A DNA stretch of 64,000 nucleotides from Candidatus Pantoea deserta (GTDB lineage Bacteria; Pseudomonadota; Gammaproteobacteria; Enterobacterales; Enterobacteriaceae): contig NZ_RMVG01000004.1 in the NCBI RefSeq assembly GCF_003813865.1, positions 186,001-250,000 on the forward strand, written 5' to 3'. Below are positions 24,327-35,463 of the stretch, in pieces; the first letter of the stretch is position 1; each line of letters starts with the position of its first letter. Under the pieces are notes generated by a model, which was not told where the DNA came from, did not search any database, and saw only the letters and a list, made by a program, of their open reading frames with translations. The translations under genes and the position numbers were made by a program.

Positions 24327-25949
24327 ATGACACCATTAACCCCTCCGGATTATCAGTGCGACGTTTTAATTATCGGCAGCGGCGCGGCAGGTTTGTCGCT
24401 GGCGCTGCGGCTGGCGGCGCATTATGACGTGCTGGTGCTGAGCAAGGCGCACATCAGCGAAGGGTCGACGCTTTACGCGCAGGGCGGCATTGCCGCCGTG
24501 TTCGACGAAGCCGACAGCATTGAATCGCACGTAGAGGATACGCTGATCGCGGGCGCAGGCCTGTGCGATGCTGAGGCCGTCTCCTTTGTAGCCAGCAACG
24601 CGCGCCACTGCGTGCAGTGGCTGATCGACAATGGCGTGGACTTCGATCGCGACGCGCAGGCAACGGGCAATCAGCCCTACCATCTTACGCGCGAAGGCGG
24701 CCACAGCCACCGGCGCATTCTTCACAGCGCCGACGCCACCGGACGCGCCGTCGAGACCACGCTGGTCAGCCAGGCGCTAAGCCATCCTCGCATTCGTATT
24801 TTTGAACGCGCCAACGCCGTCGATCTTATCCTGTCCGACAGGCTGGGGCTTTCAGGTCCACGCCGTGCCGTGGGCGCGTGGATCTGGAATCGCAACCGCG
24901 AACGGGTTGAAACCTGTCGCGCACGCGCGGTGGTGCTGGCGACGGGCGGCGCGGCGAAAGTTTACCAGTACACCACCAACCCTGACGTGGCGTCCGGCGA
25001 CGGTATCGCCATGGCCTGGCGCGCCGGCTGCCGCGTCGCCAATCTGGAATTTAACCAGTTTCACCCGACATCGCTGTTTCATCCCGACGCGCGCAGCTTT
25101 CTGCTGACGGAGGCGCTGCGCGGCGAAGGCGCCTGGCTGCTGCGGCCGGACGGCACCCGATTTATGCCGGAGTTTGATCAGCGCGCCGAACTTGCTCCGC
25201 GCGACATCGTGGCTCGCGCGATTGACCACGAAATGAAGCGGCTCGGCGTTGATTGCCTTTATCTGGATATTAGTCATCAGCCGCCCGACTTCGTGCGCGC
25301 GCACTTCCCCGGCATTTATGAAAAGCTGATGACCTTCGGTCTCGACCTGACCCGCGACCGCATTCCAATCGTGCCGGCGGCGCACTACACCTGCGGCGGC
25401 GTCATGGTGGATGCGCACGGGCGCACCGACGTCGCCGGACTCTATGCGATTGGCGAAGTGAGCTATACCGGGCTGCACGGCGCTAACCGCATGGCGTCCA
25501 ACTCGTTGCTGGAGTGCCTGGTTTATGGCTGGTCGGCGGCGGAAGACCTGCTGCGGACGCTACCGCAAACGGTCGCCGTCGCTCAGCTCCCGGCCTGGGA
25601 TGAGAGCCGCGTAGATGATGCGGACGAGCGTGTGGTTATCCAGCATAACTGGCACGAGCTGCGGCTGTTTATGTGGGACTATGTCGGGATTGTTCGTACC
25701 ACGCGCAGGCTGGAGCGCGCCCTGCGGCGCATTAACCTGTTACAGCAAGAGATTAGCGAGTACTACGCCAATTTCCGTCTCTCCAGCGATCTGCTGGAGC
25801 TGCGCAATCTGACCCAGGTGGCGGAATTGATGGTGCGCTGCGCGCTGATGCGCAAAGAGAGTCGCGGGCTGCATTTTACCCGCGATTATCCTGACCTGCT
25901 GCCTGAAGCGAAGCCCTCGATTTTGACCCCTTCTCACATAAAGAGGTAA
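24327..25949 (+). CDS. nadB: L-aspartate oxidase
   Basis: This 540-aa flavoprotein oxidises L-aspartate to iminoaspartate, the first step of NAD synthesis with NadA. The N-terminal FAD site is [19 protein letters not shown]. Succinate-dehydrogenase-like motifs include [30 protein letters not shown] and [15 protein letters not shown]. The ATG at 24327 is chosen because it gives the E. coli N-terminal length; an in-frame TTG exists at 24306. Its 3' end overlaps convergent trmN6 by 16 bp. Confidence 0.97.
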   Translation: MTPLTPPDYQCDVLIIGSGAAGLSLALRLAAHYDVLVLSKAHISEGSTLYAQGGIAAVFDEADSIESHVEDTLIAGAGLCDAEAVSFVASNARHCVQWLIDNGVDFDRDAQATGNQPYHLTREGGHSHRRILHSADATGRAVETTLVSQALSHPRIRIFERANAVDLILSDRLGLSGPRRAVGAWIWNRNRERVETCRARAVVLATGGAAKVYQYTTNPDVASGDGIAMAWRAGCRVANLEFNQFHPTSLFHPDARSFLLTEALRGEGAWLLRPDGTRFMPEFDQRAELAPRDIVARAIDHEMKRLGVDCLYLDISHQPPDFVRAHFPGIYEKLMTFGLDLTRDRIPIVPAAHYTCGGVMVDAHGRTDVAGLYAIGEVSYTGLHGANRMASNSLLECLVYGWSAAEDLLRTLPQTVAVAQLPAWDESRVDDADERVVIQHNWHELRLFMWDYVGIVRTTRRLERALRRINLLQQEISEYYANFRLSSDLLELRNLTQVAELMVRCALMRKESRGLHFTRDYPDLLPEAKPSILTPSHIKR

Positions 25950-26683
25950 AAGTCGCGCGTCAGGCTGCACCAGGCTTCTGAGTAGCGGGTGTCCTGATTG
26001 CGTATCGCCATGCGCTCCAGCAGGGTTTCGCCCGCGCTGGGCGAGAAGCCGAGCAGTACGCGATGTGGCGGACGATGGGCATATTCCGCCACATCGATGC
26101 GAAAGCGCAGATGCCAGCCCTCTTTCTGCGCCAGCGCCGCCATTTCCTGCCCTACCGCTTCCGGCAGTACCACGCAGAAAAACCCCTCTTCCTCGATCAG
26201 GCGCGCCGCACAGCGGAGCAGGCCAGGGTGATCCAGCGTCGAGGTCGATCGGGCGATGTCCCGCTCCGGCGTGCCGCAGGCGACATCAGGCGGGTAATAA
26301 GGCGGATTGCTGACAATAAGCGAATAACGCTGTTCGCAGCGGTCGGTAAACGCCACAATATCCTCTGCATGCACGTCGATACGCGTCGACCAGGGCGACT
26401 GCGACACGTTCTCCTGCGCCTGCGCCGCCGCCACGGCATCCAGTTCTACCGCGTCGATCGGCACCGTATCGGGCGTGCGCTGCGCCAGCATCAGCGCAAT
26501 CAGCGCGCTGCCGCTGCCAATATCCAGGATGCGACGCGCATTGGCGATCGGCGCCCAGGCGCCCAGCAAAATGCCGTCGGTGCCTACTTTCATGGCGCAG
26601 CGATCGTGGGCAACGAAAAATTGTTTGAAGGTAAAACCGTTTCTTTTTAATACTGGCCGCCCGTGCGGCTTTTCCTGCGTCAT
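25934..26683 (-). CDS. trmN6: tRNA1(Val) (adenine(37)-N6)-methyltransferase
   Basis: This 249-aa SAM-dependent methyltransferase (E. coli YfiC) modifies A37 of tRNA-Val. It has the SAM motif [17 protein letters not shown] and the adenine-N6 catalytic motif NPPY. The [22 protein letters not shown] start matches E. coli MSQSTSVLRRNGFTF. It lies between nadB and srmB and is divergent from srmB. Confidence 0.95.
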   Translation of the reverse strand: MTQEKPHGRPVLKRNGFTFKQFFVAHDRCAMKVGTDGILLGAWAPIANARRILDIGSGSALIALMLAQRTPDTVPIDAVELDAVAAAQAQENVSQSPWSTRIDVHAEDIVAFTDRCEQRYSLIVSNPPYYPPDVACGTPERDIARSTSTLDHPGLLRCAARLIEEEGFFCVVLPEAVGQEMAALAQKEGWHLRFRIDVAEYAHRPPHRVLLGFSPSAGETLLERMAIRNQDTRYSEAWCSLTRDFYLFM

Positions 26684-26837
26684 ACTCAGCAACCGTTACT
26701 TTTTTCCTGCCGTACAGCAGCGCATCAGTGTAACGTGACAGCGTCAGGAATACACGCAGCGGGCTTGCCGGCCAGGATAAAGAGATGAAGATTGCGTTTG
26801 ATCTGTCTATAATCAGCGCCCCAAACTGAGGTAGACC

Positions 26838-28166
26838 ATGACCGTAACCACATTTTCCGAACTCGAACTCGACGAAAGCCTGCTGGAAGCCCTGCAGGAC
26901 AAAGGCTTTACGCGCCCGACAGCTATTCAGGCTGAGGCGATCCCGCCAGCGCTGGAGGGCCGCGACGTTCTGGGTTCGGCACCTACCGGAACCGGGAAAA
27001 CCGCCGCCTATCTGCTGCCGGTATTGCAGCATCTGATCGATTTCCCGCGCAAAAAATCAGGCCCGCCGCGCATCCTGATCCTGACGCCCACGCGCGAACT
27101 GGCGATGCAGGTTGCCGATCAGGCGCGCGAGCTGGCAAAGCACACCCATCTGGACATCGCCACCATTACCGGCGGCGTGGCCTATATGAACCACGCAGAG
27201 GTCTTCAGCGAGAACCAGGATGTGGTGGTCGCCACCACCGGGCGTCTGCTTCAGTATATTAAAGAAGAGAATTTCGACTGCCGCGCCGTCGAGACGCTGA
27301 TCCTTGATGAAGCCGATCGCATGCTGGACCTGGGCTTTGCGCAGGATATTGAAACCATTGCAGGCGAAACCCGCTGGCGTAAGCAAACCATGCTGTTCTC
27401 CGCCACCCTGGAAGGAGAGGCGATTAAAGATTTTGCCGAGCGTTTGCTGAATGACCCGGTGGAAGTCGAAGCCGATCCGAGCCGTCGCGAGCGTAAAAAG
27501 ATCCAGCAGTGGTACTACCGCGCTGACGATCTGGAGCACAAGACCAAACTGCTTATCCATCTGCTGAAGCAGCCGGACGTTACGCGCTCGATTGTTTTCG
27601 TGCGCAAGCGTGAGCGTCTGCACGAGCTGGTGAACTGGCTGCACGACGCCGGGATCCGCTGCTGCTATCTGGAAGGCGAGATGGTGCAGGCCAAGCGTAC
27701 CGAGGCGATCAAGCGCATCACCGATGGCCGCGTCAACGTGCTGGTGGCAACCGACGTCGCCGCGCGCGGTATCGACATCGAGGATGTCAGCCACGTGATT
27801 AACTACGATATGCCGCGCACCGCTGATACCTATCTGCATCGTATCGGTCGTACGGCACGCGCCGGCCGTAAAGGCACCGCCCTGTCGCTGGTGGAAGCGC
27901 ATGACCATCTGCTGTTGGGTAAAATCAGTCGCTATCTGAACGAGCCGCTGAAGCCGCGCACCATTGACGAACTGCGTCCGGTTACGCGCGCGCCGAGCGC
28001 CAAAACCACCGGAAAACCGTCGAAAAAGGTACTGGCGAAGCGTAAAGAGAAAAAAGAGAGCGAAGCGGAAAAACCACGCGTGAAGAAACGCCATCGCGAT
28101 ACGAAAAACATCGGCAAACGCCGTAAGCCGGCCGCAGCCGCGCCAGCCGGAAACGATGCGGAATAA
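26838..28166 (+). CDS. srmB: DEAD-box RNA helicase SrmB
   Basis: This 442-aa ATP-dependent helicase acts in 50S subunit assembly. It has a Q motif (GFTRPTAIQAEAIP), motif I APTGTGKT, motif II LDEAD, motif III SAT, motif V ATDVAARGID and motif VI HRIGRTARAGRKG. A basic C-terminal tail (about 375-442, rich in Lys, Arg and Ala) is typical of SrmB. It is followed by a strong terminator. Confidence 0.98.
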   Translation: MTVTTFSELELDESLLEALQDKGFTRPTAIQAEAIPPALEGRDVLGSAPTGTGKTAAYLLPVLQHLIDFPRKKSGPPRILILTPTRELAMQVADQARELAKHTHLDIATITGGVAYMNHAEVFSENQDVVVATTGRLLQYIKEENFDCRAVETLILDEADRMLDLGFAQDIETIAGETRWRKQTMLFSATLEGEAIKDFAERLLNDPVEVEADPSRRERKKIQQWYYRADDLEHKTKLLIHLLKQPDVTRSIVFVRKRERLHELVNWLHDAGIRCCYLEGEMVQAKRTEAIKRITDGRVNVLVATDVAARGIDIEDVSHVINYDMPRTADTYLHRIGRTARAGRKGTALSLVEAHDHLLLGKISRYLNEPLKPRTIDELRPVTRAPSAKTTGKPSKKVLAKRKEKKESEAEKPRVKKRHRDTKNIGKRRKPAAAAPAGNDAE

Positions 28167-28180
28167 TTCATCGTCGCTAT

Positions 28181-28211
28181 AAAAAAATCGCCTCAAATGA
28201 GGCGATTTTTT
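28181..28211 (+). terminator. Intrinsic terminator of srmB
   Basis: AAAAAATCGCCTCA / TGAGGCGATTTTTT form a long stem with a 2-base loop and a terminal T-run, 15 bp after the srmB stop. The A-run on the left arm makes it usable from the grcA side as well. Confidence 0.92.
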
Positions 28212-28383
28212 ATTAATAAGCTTTGTAAAAGGGAGACTGTTGGGGCGAAACGGCTGTCACGGCCGAAGTGTGCGCATAACCTCTAAAGCAGCCTGCCCGA
28301 AACAGGTTAAATAAAACCGTATATCAGCAACATAGGCTTAGCTGCTTCACGGGTGTTTTTTCTACACCTTCTACCTTTATCGG

Positions 28384-28767
28384 TTACAGGCTTTCGGTGA
28401 AAGTACGGGTGATGACGTCACGCTGTTGTTCCGGCGTCAGCGCATTGAAGCGCACCGCATAGCCAGACACGCGAATGGTCAGCTGCGGATATTTTTCCGG
28501 ATGCTTAACCGCATCCTCCAGCGTTTCACGACGCAGCACGTTAACGTTAAGGTGCTGACCGCCCTCTACGCGAACCTGCGGCTTAATCTCCATCGGCACT
28601 TCGCGCCAGGCAAATTCCCCCAGCTCACTCACCGCGACGACCTGATCTTCTTCATAGCCTGCTTTCGCGCACAGGCAGCGAGCTTCGGCTTTCTCATCAT
28701 CCAGCAGCCAGAAAGAGTTCATCAGGCCGGGGTTATTGGTTTGGGTAATTTGGATGCCAGTGATCAT
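28384..28767 (-). CDS. grcA: Autonomous glycyl radical cofactor GrcA (YfiD)
   Basis: This 127-aa protein replaces the radical domain of oxygen-damaged pyruvate formate-lyase. The glycyl radical motif [20 protein letters not shown] is at the C-terminus (about residues 98-117). Two FNR boxes upstream predict microaerobic and anaerobic induction. The gap between the srmB terminator and grcA (28212-28383) shows no gene. Confidence 0.97.
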   Translation of the reverse strand: MITGIQITQTNNPGLMNSFWLLDDEKAEARCLCAKAGYEEDQVVAVSELGEFAWREVPMEIKPQVRVEGGQHLNVNVLRRETLEDAVKHPEKYPQLTIRVSGYAVRFNALTPEQQRDVITRTFTESL

Positions 28768-28860
28768 AATTCAGTTCTCCAGAACATAGCGCCAACCGCG
28801 TCAGCGCGGTGAGTAAATTGACTTAGCACCCTGATATAGCACCGGCATTCAGCAGAAGTT

Positions 28861-28926
28861 TTGACCTTAATCAATTTATCTGGCCCAGCGATTCGCTGCT
28901 AATTTCAATTAATTGATTCAGATAAA
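28861..28926. promoter_or_regulatory. Two FNR boxes upstream of grcA
   Basis: TTGACCTTAATCAA (28861-28874) and TTGATTCAGATAAA (28913-28926) each match 9 of 10 defined bases of TTGAT-N4-ATCAA. Their centres are 52 bp apart, close to the -40.5/-93.5 arrangement known for E. coli yfiD. A -10-like TATATC on the minus strand near 28833-28838 fits the proximal site at about -40. Confidence 0.85.
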
Positions 28927-29027
28927 TTTTCCCCTGAAAAAAATTTGTATTTTTTCAACTATTTTTTACCTTCAACCCGATGCGCTGAGCAGTTAAGCTA
29001 ACGCCATCGACATCAAGGGAGCTAATC

Positions 29028-29705
29028 ATGACGGATAAACTGACGTGGCATGACGTACTGGCCGAAGAGAAAGAAAAACCCTATTTCAAGGAAACGCTCA
29101 GGTTAGTGGCAGAGGAGCGTGCGGCTGGCGTGACGGTTTATCCGCCGCAAAAAGATGTGTTTAACGCTTTTCGCCTGACGGAGCTGGGCGACGTTAAGGT
29201 GGTTATCCTTGGGCAGGACCCTTACCACGGTCCGAATCAGGCGCACGGCCTGGCCTTCTCTGTGCTGCCCGGCGTGCCGGTGCCGCCGTCATTGCAGAAC
29301 ATGTATAAAGAGCTGGAGCAGGAATACCCCGACTTTACGCGTCCGCAGCACGGCTTTCTGGAAAGCTGGGCGAAACAGGGCGTGATGCTGCTCAATACGG
29401 TGCTGACCGTGGAAGCGGGCAAAGCGCACTCTCACGCGCGTTTCGGCTGGGAAACCTTTACCGACAACGTTATCGCCGCGATCAATCAGCATCGGGAAGG
29501 CGTGGTGTTTTTGCTCTGGGGATCGCACGCGCAGAAAAAAGGCAGCATTATCGACCGTCAGCGGCATCATGTCTTGCAGGCTCCGCACCCCTCGCCGCTG
29601 TCGGCGCATCGCGGATTCTTCGGCTGCGGGCATTTCGCTCAGGCGAATGAGCTGCTGGTTCAGGCGGGCGAGACGCCCATCGACTGGATGCCGCAGCTGC
29701 CCTGA
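29028..29705 (+). CDS. ung: Uracil-DNA glycosylase
   Basis: This 225-aa family 1 enzyme removes uracil from DNA in base-excision repair. The water-activating motif [14 protein letters not shown] and the C-terminal loop [11 protein letters not shown] are both intact. It is divergent from grcA and convergent with grpE. Confidence 0.99.
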   Translation: MTDKLTWHDVLAEEKEKPYFKETLRLVAEERAAGVTVYPPQKDVFNAFRLTELGDVKVVILGQDPYHGPNQAHGLAFSVLPGVPVPPSLQNMYKELEQEYPDFTRPQHGFLESWAKQGVMLLNTVLTVEAGKAHSHARFGWETFTDNVIAAINQHREGVVFLLWGSHAQKKGSIIDRQRHHVLQAPHPSPLSAHRGFFGCGHFAQANELLVQAGETPIDWMPQLP

Positions 29706-29723
29706 CGCAGGGCGCAAATAAAA

Positions 29724-29747
29724 ACGGCCGCGTCACTGCGCGGCCGT
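29724..29747 (-). terminator. Terminator between ung and grpE
   Basis: A 9-bp stem ACGGCCGCG / CGCGGCCGT with a 6-base loop is followed on the minus strand by TTTTTATTT, so it ends grpE. It lies 18 bp after ung and may act on both. Confidence 0.85.
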
Positions 29748-29765
29748 CTGATCTTCTCGTACTAC

Positions 29766-30347
29766 TTAGCTTTTGGCTTTTGCCACCGCCACCATGGCCG
29801 GACGCAGCAGGCGGCCATTCAGGGTGTAGCCGCGCTGCATCACCATCATCACATGGTTCGGCGCAACCTCATCAGACTCCATCATCGACATCGCCTGATG
29901 GATTTCCGGGTTGAACGGCACGTTGGTGTCGCCTACAACCTCAACGCCAAACTTGCGCACGGCGCCCAGCAGCGATTTCAGCGTCAGCTCAATGCCTTCA
30001 ATCATTGACGCCAGCTCTGGGTTTTCTTTGTCGGCAACTTCCAGCGCGCGCTCCAGGCTATCAATCACCGGCAGCAGCTCATTGGCAAATTTTTCCAGCG
30101 CGAATTTGTGCGCTTTTTCGATGTCCATTTCGGTGCGGCGACGAATATTTTCGATTTCCGCCTGCGCGCGCAGCTGGGCATCGCGCACGCCAGTCTGAGA
30201 CTGCGCCAGTTCAGCTTCCAGTTGGGCAATACGCTCATCACGCGGATCCACCTCAACTGCCGTCTCCGCTTCCTGAGGTTGTTGCTGATCCTGTTGAATT
30301 TCGTCTGAGACTTGCTCGTTCGGGGTGTTCTGTTCTTTACTACTCAT
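29766..30347 (-). CDS. grpE: Nucleotide exchange factor GrpE
   Basis: This 193-aa co-chaperone of DnaK releases ADP. It has a Gln/Glu-rich N-terminal tail and a long helix (about 40-110, with [21 protein letters not shown]). A C-terminal beta domain has [17 protein letters not shown] and [20 protein letters not shown]. The start [12 protein letters not shown] is chosen as in E. coli. A consensus heat-shock promoter lies directly upstream. Confidence 0.98.
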   Translation of the reverse strand: MSSKEQNTPNEQVSDEIQQDQQQPQEAETAVEVDPRDERIAQLEAELAQSQTGVRDAQLRAQAEIENIRRRTEMDIEKAHKFALEKFANELLPVIDSLERALEVADKENPELASMIEGIELTLKSLLGAVRKFGVEVVGDTNVPFNPEIHQAMSMMESDEVAPNHVMMVMQRGYTLNGRLLRPAMVAVAKAKS

Positions 30348-30390
30348 GAATTTCTCCGCGTTTTGCACATTCATCTCGCCAGTCCGCTTA

Positions 30391-30418
30391 TTATGGGGAT
30401 CGGTTTGACGGTTTCAAG
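30391..30418 (-). promoter_or_regulatory. Sigma32 heat-shock promoter of grpE
   Basis: The minus strand reads CTTGAAA, a 13-base spacer, then CCCCATAA, a near-perfect sigma32 promoter, about 45 bp before the grpE start codon. Confidence 0.9.
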
Positions 30419-30470
30419 GGAACCCATCACATTGCCTTGCCGTTTTGGCTTATGAGGAAAGACCCACCAA

Positions 30471-31349
30471 ATGAACAAACACTTTAACTGCATTGGTATT
30501 GTAGGCCATCCGCGTCACCCTACCGCTCTCACCACGCATGAGATGCTGTGGCGCTGGCTGACGTCCAGAGGTTATCAAGTGATTATCGAGAAGCAGATCG
30601 CGCAGGAGCTGAAGCTGCATGACGCGCAGACCGGCACGCTGGCGGAGATTGGGCAGCAGGCGGATCTTGCGGTCGTGGTCGGCGGCGATGGCAATATGCT
30701 CGGCGCGGCGCGCGTGCTGGCGCGCTATGACATCAAAGTGATCGGCATCAACCGCGGCAATCTGGGCTTTCTGACCGATCTCGATCCGGACAATGCCCAG
30801 CAGCAGCTGGATGAGGTGTTGCAGGGAAATTATTTTGTCGAGAGCCGCTTTCTGCTGGAAGCGCGCGTCTGTAAAGACGAATGCTCGCCGCGTCTCGGCC
30901 TGGCGATTAATGAGGTGGTCCTCCATCCCGGCAAAGTGGCGCATATGATCGAGTTCGAAGTCTATATCGACGAGGTGTTTGCCTTCTCGCAGCGTTCTGA
31001 CGGGCTGATTATCTCGACGCCGACCGGCTCAACGGCCTATTCGCTCTCCGCAGGCGGGCCGATTTTGACGCCTTCGCTGGACGCCATTGCGCTGGTGCCG
31101 ATGTTTCCCCATACCCTGTCGGCGCGTCCGCTGGTAATCAACAGCAGCAGTACCATCCGCCTGCGCTTCTCCTCGCGCCGCAGCGACCTGGAGATCAGCT
31201 GCGATAGCCAGATCGCCCTGCCGATTCAGGAAGGCGAAGATGTTCTGATTCGCCGCAGCGAAAACCATCTGAACCTGATTCACCCTAAAAATTACAGCTA
31301 TTTCAATACGCTGAGTTCTAAGCTGGGTTGGTCGAAAAAGTTGTTTTAA
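30471..31349 (+). CDS. nadK: NAD kinase
   Basis: This 292-aa enzyme phosphorylates NAD to NADP. The [13 protein letters not shown] motif and the conserved segment [27 protein letters not shown] region are present, with the [17 protein letters not shown] motif following. It is divergent from grpE and followed by recN, as in E. coli. Confidence 0.98.
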   Translation: MNKHFNCIGIVGHPRHPTALTTHEMLWRWLTSRGYQVIIEKQIAQELKLHDAQTGTLAEIGQQADLAVVVGGDGNMLGAARVLARYDIKVIGINRGNLGFLTDLDPDNAQQQLDEVLQGNYFVESRFLLEARVCKDECSPRLGLAINEVVLHPGKVAHMIEFEVYIDEVFAFSQRSDGLIISTPTGSTAYSLSAGGPILTPSLDAIALVPMFPHTLSARPLVINSSSTIRLRFSSRRSDLEISCDSQIALPIQEGEDVLIRRSENHLNLIHPKNYSYFNTLSSKLGWSKKLF

Positions 31350-31368
31350 TTTCAACGCGCCCTCTTTA

Positions 31369-31424
31369 CTGGATAAAAAACCAGTTTATACTGTATGAAA
31401 AACCATATCTGTTTTTCCATACAG
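31369..31424. promoter_or_regulatory. LexA (SOS) boxes of recN
   Basis: CTGGATAAAAAACCAG (31369-31384) fits CTG-N10-CAG, and CTGTTTTTCCATACAG (31409-31424) is a perfect CTGT-N8-ACAG. A degenerate third site, CTGTATGAAAAACCAT, lies between them at 31391-31406. Multiple LexA boxes are characteristic of recN, one of the most strongly SOS-induced genes. Confidence 0.9.
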
Positions 31425-31432
31425 GTGATTCT

Positions 31433-33094
31433 ATGCTGGCACAGTTAACCATCAGTAACTTCGCTATCGTTCGTGAACTTGACATCGATTTCCAACGCGG
31501 TATGACGGCGATTACCGGTGAAACCGGCGCGGGTAAGTCTATTGCTATCGACGCGCTCGGACTGTGTCTTGGCGGCCGCGCCGAAGCAGATATGGTGCGT
31601 CAGGGCGCGTCCCGCGCCGATCTTTGCGCCCGTTTCAATCTGAAGTTTTCTCCTTCCGCGCAGCGCTGGCTTGAAGAGAACCAGCTTGACGATGGCAACG
31701 AGTGTCTGCTGCGCCGCGTCATCAGCGCTGATGGCCGCTCGCGCGGCTTTATCAACGGCACGGCGGTTCCGCTGTCTCAGCTGCGCGACCTGGGTCAGCT
31801 CCTGATCCAGATTCACGGGCAGCATGCGCATCAGCTGTTGCTTAAAGCCGATCATCAGAAGCACCTGCTTGACGCCTATGCCGGTCATGACGATCTGTTG
31901 CAGCAGATGCGTCGCGATTATCAGGCATGGCATCAGAGCTGCCGCAATCTCGCCCAGCATCAGCAGCTGTCGCAGGAGCGAGAAGCGCGCCGCGAACTGC
32001 TGCAATATCAGCTTAAAGAGCTTAACGATTTCGCGCCGCAGGCGAACGAGTACGAGCAGATCGATGAAGAGTATAAGCGTCTGGCTAACAGCGGACAGCT
32101 GCTCTCCACCAGCCAGCAGGCGCTGCATCTTCTCGCCGACGGCGATGACAGCAACCTCAACAGCCAGCTCTATACCGCGCGTCAGATGCTTACGGAGATC
32201 GTGACGCTGGACGACAAGCTGAGCGGCGTTCTGAACATGCTGGAAGAGGCGGCCATCCAGCTGAGCGAAGCGAGCGACGAGCTGCGCCACTACGTTGACC
32301 GACTCGATCTCGACCCCAACCGCCTGTACGAGCTTGAGCAGCGTCTTTCCCGCTATATCGCGCTGGCGCGCAAGCATCACGTTGCGCCAGAGGGACTCGC
32401 AGAGCTGCACCAGCAGCTGCTGGCGGAGGCGGAGCTGCTGTCGCAGCAAGAGAGCGATCAGGAGAGCCTTCAGGCGCTGGTAACGGAACACTATCAGTCG
32501 GCGCTGCGCAGCGCCGAGCGGCTGCATCAGCAGCGCCAGCAGTATGGCGCGGAGCTTGAGCAGCTGATTACCCACAGCATGCATCAGCTTTCAATGCCGC
32601 ACGGCCGCTTTACGATTGCGCTGACCTTCAACGCCGATCAGCTGACCGCTGAAGGCGCCAGCCGCATCGACTTCCAGGTGACCACTAACCCAGGCCAGCC
32701 GTTGCAGCCGCTGGGCAAAGTCGCTTCCGGCGGCGAGCTGTCACGTATTGCGCTGGCGATTCAGGTGATTACCGCGAAGAAAATGGAGACGCCCGCCATG
32801 ATTTTCGACGAAGTGGATGTGGGCATCAGCGGTCCGACCGCCGCTGTGGTAGGCCGCTTGCTGCGTCAGCTGGGCGAATCGACTCAGGTTATGTGCGTAA
32901 CGCACCTGCCGCAGGTTGCCGGCTGCGGCCATCAGCACTTCTTTGTCAGCAAAGAGACCGATGGCGCGATGACGGAAACCCATATGCAGGCGCTGGACAA
33001 GCGCGCGCGCTTGCAAGAACTGGCGCGCCTGCTCGGCGGCAGCGAAGTCACGCGTAATACCCTGGCTAACGCCAAAGAACTTTTAGCGGCCTAA
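31433..33094 (+). CDS. recN: DNA repair protein RecN
   Basis: This 553-aa SMC-like ATPase acts in double-strand break repair. Walker A is GETGAGKS near residue 36, followed by a long coiled-coil arm (about 150-370). The signature [16 protein letters not shown] and Walker [14 protein letters not shown] lie in the C-terminal half. The start at [13 protein letters not shown] gives the E. coli length of 553; the longer frame from 31328 covers the LexA sites and is rejected. Confidence 0.98.
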   Translation: MLAQLTISNFAIVRELDIDFQRGMTAITGETGAGKSIAIDALGLCLGGRAEADMVRQGASRADLCARFNLKFSPSAQRWLEENQLDDGNECLLRRVISADGRSRGFINGTAVPLSQLRDLGQLLIQIHGQHAHQLLLKADHQKHLLDAYAGHDDLLQQMRRDYQAWHQSCRNLAQHQQLSQEREARRELLQYQLKELNDFAPQANEYEQIDEEYKRLANSGQLLSTSQQALHLLADGDDSNLNSQLYTARQMLTEIVTLDDKLSGVLNMLEEAAIQLSEASDELRHYVDRLDLDPNRLYELEQRLSRYIALARKHHVAPEGLAELHQQLLAEAELLSQQESDQESLQALVTEHYQSALRSAERLHQQRQQYGAELEQLITHSMHQLSMPHGRFTIALTFNADQLTAEGASRIDFQVTTNPGQPLQPLGKVASGGELSRIALAIQVITAKKMETPAMIFDEVDVGISGPTAAVVGRLLRQLGESTQVMCVTHLPQVAGCGHQHFFVSKETDGAMTETHMQALDKRARLQELARLLGGSEVTRNTLANAKELLAA

Positions 33095-33287
33095 TGCCGC
33101 ACTTTTTTCCTGCTGCGTGGTCATATGCTTGCTCTGTCGATGTAGAGGTTCCCAATAGCGAAAAGGTCTATTATCATCGGCAACTTATGTCGCCTGAATA
33201 ATAAAGCCTGCCGCAGGCAGAGTTCAGAATTTGATGGCAAAAAAACAGCCTGCAAAAGGCGTTTGGCCCCAGAAAAGGAATGTAGAG

Positions 33288-33635
33288 ATGCGCTGTAAAA
33301 CGCTGACTGCCGCGGCAGTGGTAATGTTGATGATGACCGCCGGATGCTCCACCCTTGAGCGCGTGGTTTACCGTCCAGATATCAACCAGGGCAACTATCT
33401 GGTTGCCAATGATGTAGCGAAAATCCACAACGGCATGACGCAGCAGCAGGTCGCTTATACGCTCGGTACGCCGATGATGCGCGATCCCTTTGGCAGTAAC
33501 GTCTGGTATTACGTGTTTCGCCAGGAGCCAGGCCATGAGAATGTGAAGCAGCAGACGCTGACCCTGACCTTCGACAGTAACGGCATCCTGACTAATATCG
33601 ACAACAAGCCGAATCTGACTGCCTCGAATAACTAA
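33288..33635 (+). CDS. bamE: Outer membrane assembly lipoprotein BamE (SmpA)
   Basis: This 115-aa lipoprotein of the BAM complex inserts beta-barrel proteins into the outer membrane. The signal peptide ends in the lipobox MMTAGC. The mature domain has [11 protein letters not shown] and the [20 protein letters not shown] motif. GTAGAG precedes the ATG. It is convergent with ratB across a shared terminator. Confidence 0.97.
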   Translation: MRCKTLTAAAVVMLMMTAGCSTLERVVYRPDINQGNYLVANDVAKIHNGMTQQQVAYTLGTPMMRDPFGSNVWYYVFRQEPGHENVKQQTLTLTFDSNGILTNIDNKPNLTASNN

Positions 33636-33650
33636 TTCGACCGTCAACAA

Positions 33651-33680
33651 AAAAGGTGCCGCTGGCACCTTTTGTTTTTT
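33651..33680 (+). terminator. Bidirectional terminator between bamE and ratB
   Basis: AAAAGGTGCC / GGCACCTTTT is a 10-bp stem with a GCT loop, followed by GTTTTTT on the plus strand and by an A-run giving T's on the minus strand. Confidence 0.92.
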
Positions 33681-33692
33681 CTGGCCTGACGG

Positions 33693-33986
33693 CTATTTTT
33701 TGCCGCTGGCGGAGCGTTCGGCGCGCTGGCGACGCAGCTCTTTGGGGTCGGCAATCAGGGGTCGATAAATTTCCACTCGATCGCCTTCCTGAAGCGTATC
33801 GCTCAGCTTCACCGTGCGGCTGAATATGCCGACCTTGTTACGGCTGAGGTCGATATCGCGACGTAGTTCAAGCAGGCCCGACGCGACGATCGCCTGCTCG
33901 ACGGTGCTGCCCTCTTCCAGCCTGACTACGCGCTGATACTGCTTTTCCGGCAGCGCATAAACCACTTCAACTGAAATCTCAGGCAC
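33693..33986 (-). CDS. ratB: RatB/RnfH-family ubiquitin-like protein
   Basis: This 97-aa protein of the UPF0125 (RnfH) family has a beta-grasp fold: [25 protein letters not shown] and the C-terminal [23 protein letters not shown]. The start is a GTG whose bases overlap the ratA stop by 8 bp, so the pair is translationally coupled. In E. coli ratAB is discussed as a toxin-antitoxin-like pair, although RatA is the homologue of coenzyme Q-binding COQ10 proteins, so its real function is debated. Confidence 0.93.
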   Translation of the reverse strand: MPEISVEVVYALPEKQYQRVVRLEEGSTVEQAIVASGLLELRRDIDLSRNKVGIFSRTVKLSDTLQEGDRVEIYRPLIADPKELRRQRAERSASGKK

Positions 33987-34413
33987 TGTAAACCTCTTTG
34001 GCACGCTGGGTAAACGCCTGCACCATGCTGTTGGCCAGCTCTTTGAAGACGCGGCCAAACGCCATTTCCACCAGCATATTGGTGAACTCAAAATCGAGGC
34101 TCAGCTCAACCTTGCAGGCGTCATCGCCCAGCGAAATAAACTGCCATCCGCCGGTAAGCTTGCGGAACGGACCGTCTACCAGCTGCATATGAATGCGTTG
34201 ATTGTCGGTAAGGGTATTACGCGTGATAAATGTCTTACTGATGCCCGCTTTTGAGACGTCTACAGAGGCGGTCATCTGATTTTCAGACGATTCCAGCACG
34301 CGACTGCCGGTACAGCCCGGCAAAAATTGTGGATAGGCATCCACATCGTTGACCAGTTGGTACATTTGCTCAGCGCTGAAGGGCACCAGCGCCGAACGAC
34401 TAATCTGAGCCAT
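33979..34413 (-). CDS. ratA: RatA, START/COQ10-family protein
   Basis: This 144-aa polyketide-cyclase/START-like protein (E. coli YfjG) has [31 protein letters not shown] and VKLSL-type strands through [18 protein letters not shown]. coli RatA was reported to inhibit 70S ribosome formation, and homologues bind ubiquinone. It is divergent from smpB. Confidence 0.94.
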   Translation of the reverse strand: MAQISRSALVPFSAEQMYQLVNDVDAYPQFLPGCTGSRVLESSENQMTASVDVSKAGISKTFITRNTLTDNQRIHMQLVDGPFRKLTGGWQFISLGDDACKVELSLDFEFTNMLVEMAFGRVFKELANSMVQAFTQRAKEVYSA

Positions 34414-34572
34414 AATGGTTCCTGTTCATCATAAAACCGCTGAATTGTAGCATTTCCAGCGATCAAACAAAAATTCCCCGCATTGAGAGGTGTGCTAGAA
34501 TATCCCGTTTCCCGGTGCCCCGCTGGACAAGGGGTGCGATGGCCGCCTAAGTGATGTAAAATACGCCGCACT

Positions 34573-35055
34573 ATGACAAAGAAAAAAGTACATAAACCCG
34601 GTTCTGCCACTATTGCCCTTAACAAACGCGCCCGTCATGAATACTTCATTGAAGAAGAGTTCGAAGCGGGATTGTCGCTACAAGGATGGGAAGTCAAATC
34701 ACTCCGCGCGGGTAAAGCCAACATCAGCGACAGCTATATTTTGCTGCGCGATGGCGAAGCTTATCTGTTCGGCTCAACCTTCCAGCCGCTGGCGGTAGCC
34801 TCAACGCACGTGGTCTGCGATCCGACGCGTAACCGCAAGCTGTTGCTGAACCAGCGCGAACTCGATTCGCTTTATGGCCGCGTCAACCGAGAAGGCTACA
34901 CCGTTGTGGCGCTGTCGCTTTACTGGAAAAACGCCTGGTGCAAACTGAAGATTGGCGTGGCGCGCGGTAAGAAAGAGCATGACAAGCGAGATGACATCAA
35001 AGAGCGCGAGTGGAAGCTCGATAAAGCGCGCATCATGAAAAATCGCAACCGCTAA
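34573..35055 (+). CDS. smpB: SsrA-binding protein SmpB
   Basis: This 160-aa partner of tmRNA in trans-translation has an OB fold with [37 protein letters not shown] and a basic C-terminal tail ([16 protein letters not shown]) that reads the empty A-site. It lies 44 bp upstream of ssrA, as in E. coli. Confidence 0.99.
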   Translation: MTKKKVHKPGSATIALNKRARHEYFIEEEFEAGLSLQGWEVKSLRAGKANISDSYILLRDGEAYLFGSTFQPLAVASTHVVCDPTRNRKLLLNQRELDSLYGRVNREGYTVVALSLYWKNAWCKLKIGVARGKKEHDKRDDIKEREWKLDKARIMKNRNR

Positions 35056-35099
35056 TCGCTGGATAGTTTTAAAGATTTTTGCTAGAGTAGTTAGTTCCT

Positions 35100-35463
35100 G
35101 GGGCTGATTCTGGATTCGACGGGATTTGCGAAACCCAAGGTGCATGCCGAGGTGCGGTAGGCCTCGCTAAAAAACCGCAAAAAAATAGTCGCAAACGACG
35201 AAAACTACGCACTAGCAGCTTAATAACCTGCTTAGAGCCCTCTCTCCCTAGCCTCCGCTCTTAGGACGGGGATCAAGAGAGGTCAAACCCAAAAGAGATC
35301 GCGTGGATGCCTTGCCTGGGGTTGAAGCGTTAAATCTAATCAGGATAGTCTGTCAGTGGCGTGTCTGTCCGCAGCTGCCAGGCGAATGTAAAGACTGACT
35401 AAGCATGTAGTACTGAGGATGTAGGAATTTCGGACGCGGGTTCAACTCCCGCCAGCTCCACCA
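35100..35463 (+). ncRNA. ssrA: Transfer-messenger RNA (tmRNA)
   Basis: The RNA runs from GGGGCTGATTCTGG to the tRNA-like 3' end GGGTTCAACTCCCGCCAGCT followed by CCACCA, 364 nt, against 363 in E. coli. The resume codon and tag ORF begin at 35191 (GCAAACGACGAAAACTACGC), encoding ANDENYALAA with two stop codons at 35221. It rescues stalled ribosomes with SmpB. Its 3' end is the integration site of the adjacent island. Confidence 0.99.

Noticed and set aside
27057-28196. 379-codon frame antisense to srmB
   Set aside because: Shadow of the DEAD-box gene; no ribosome site and no recognisable protein features.
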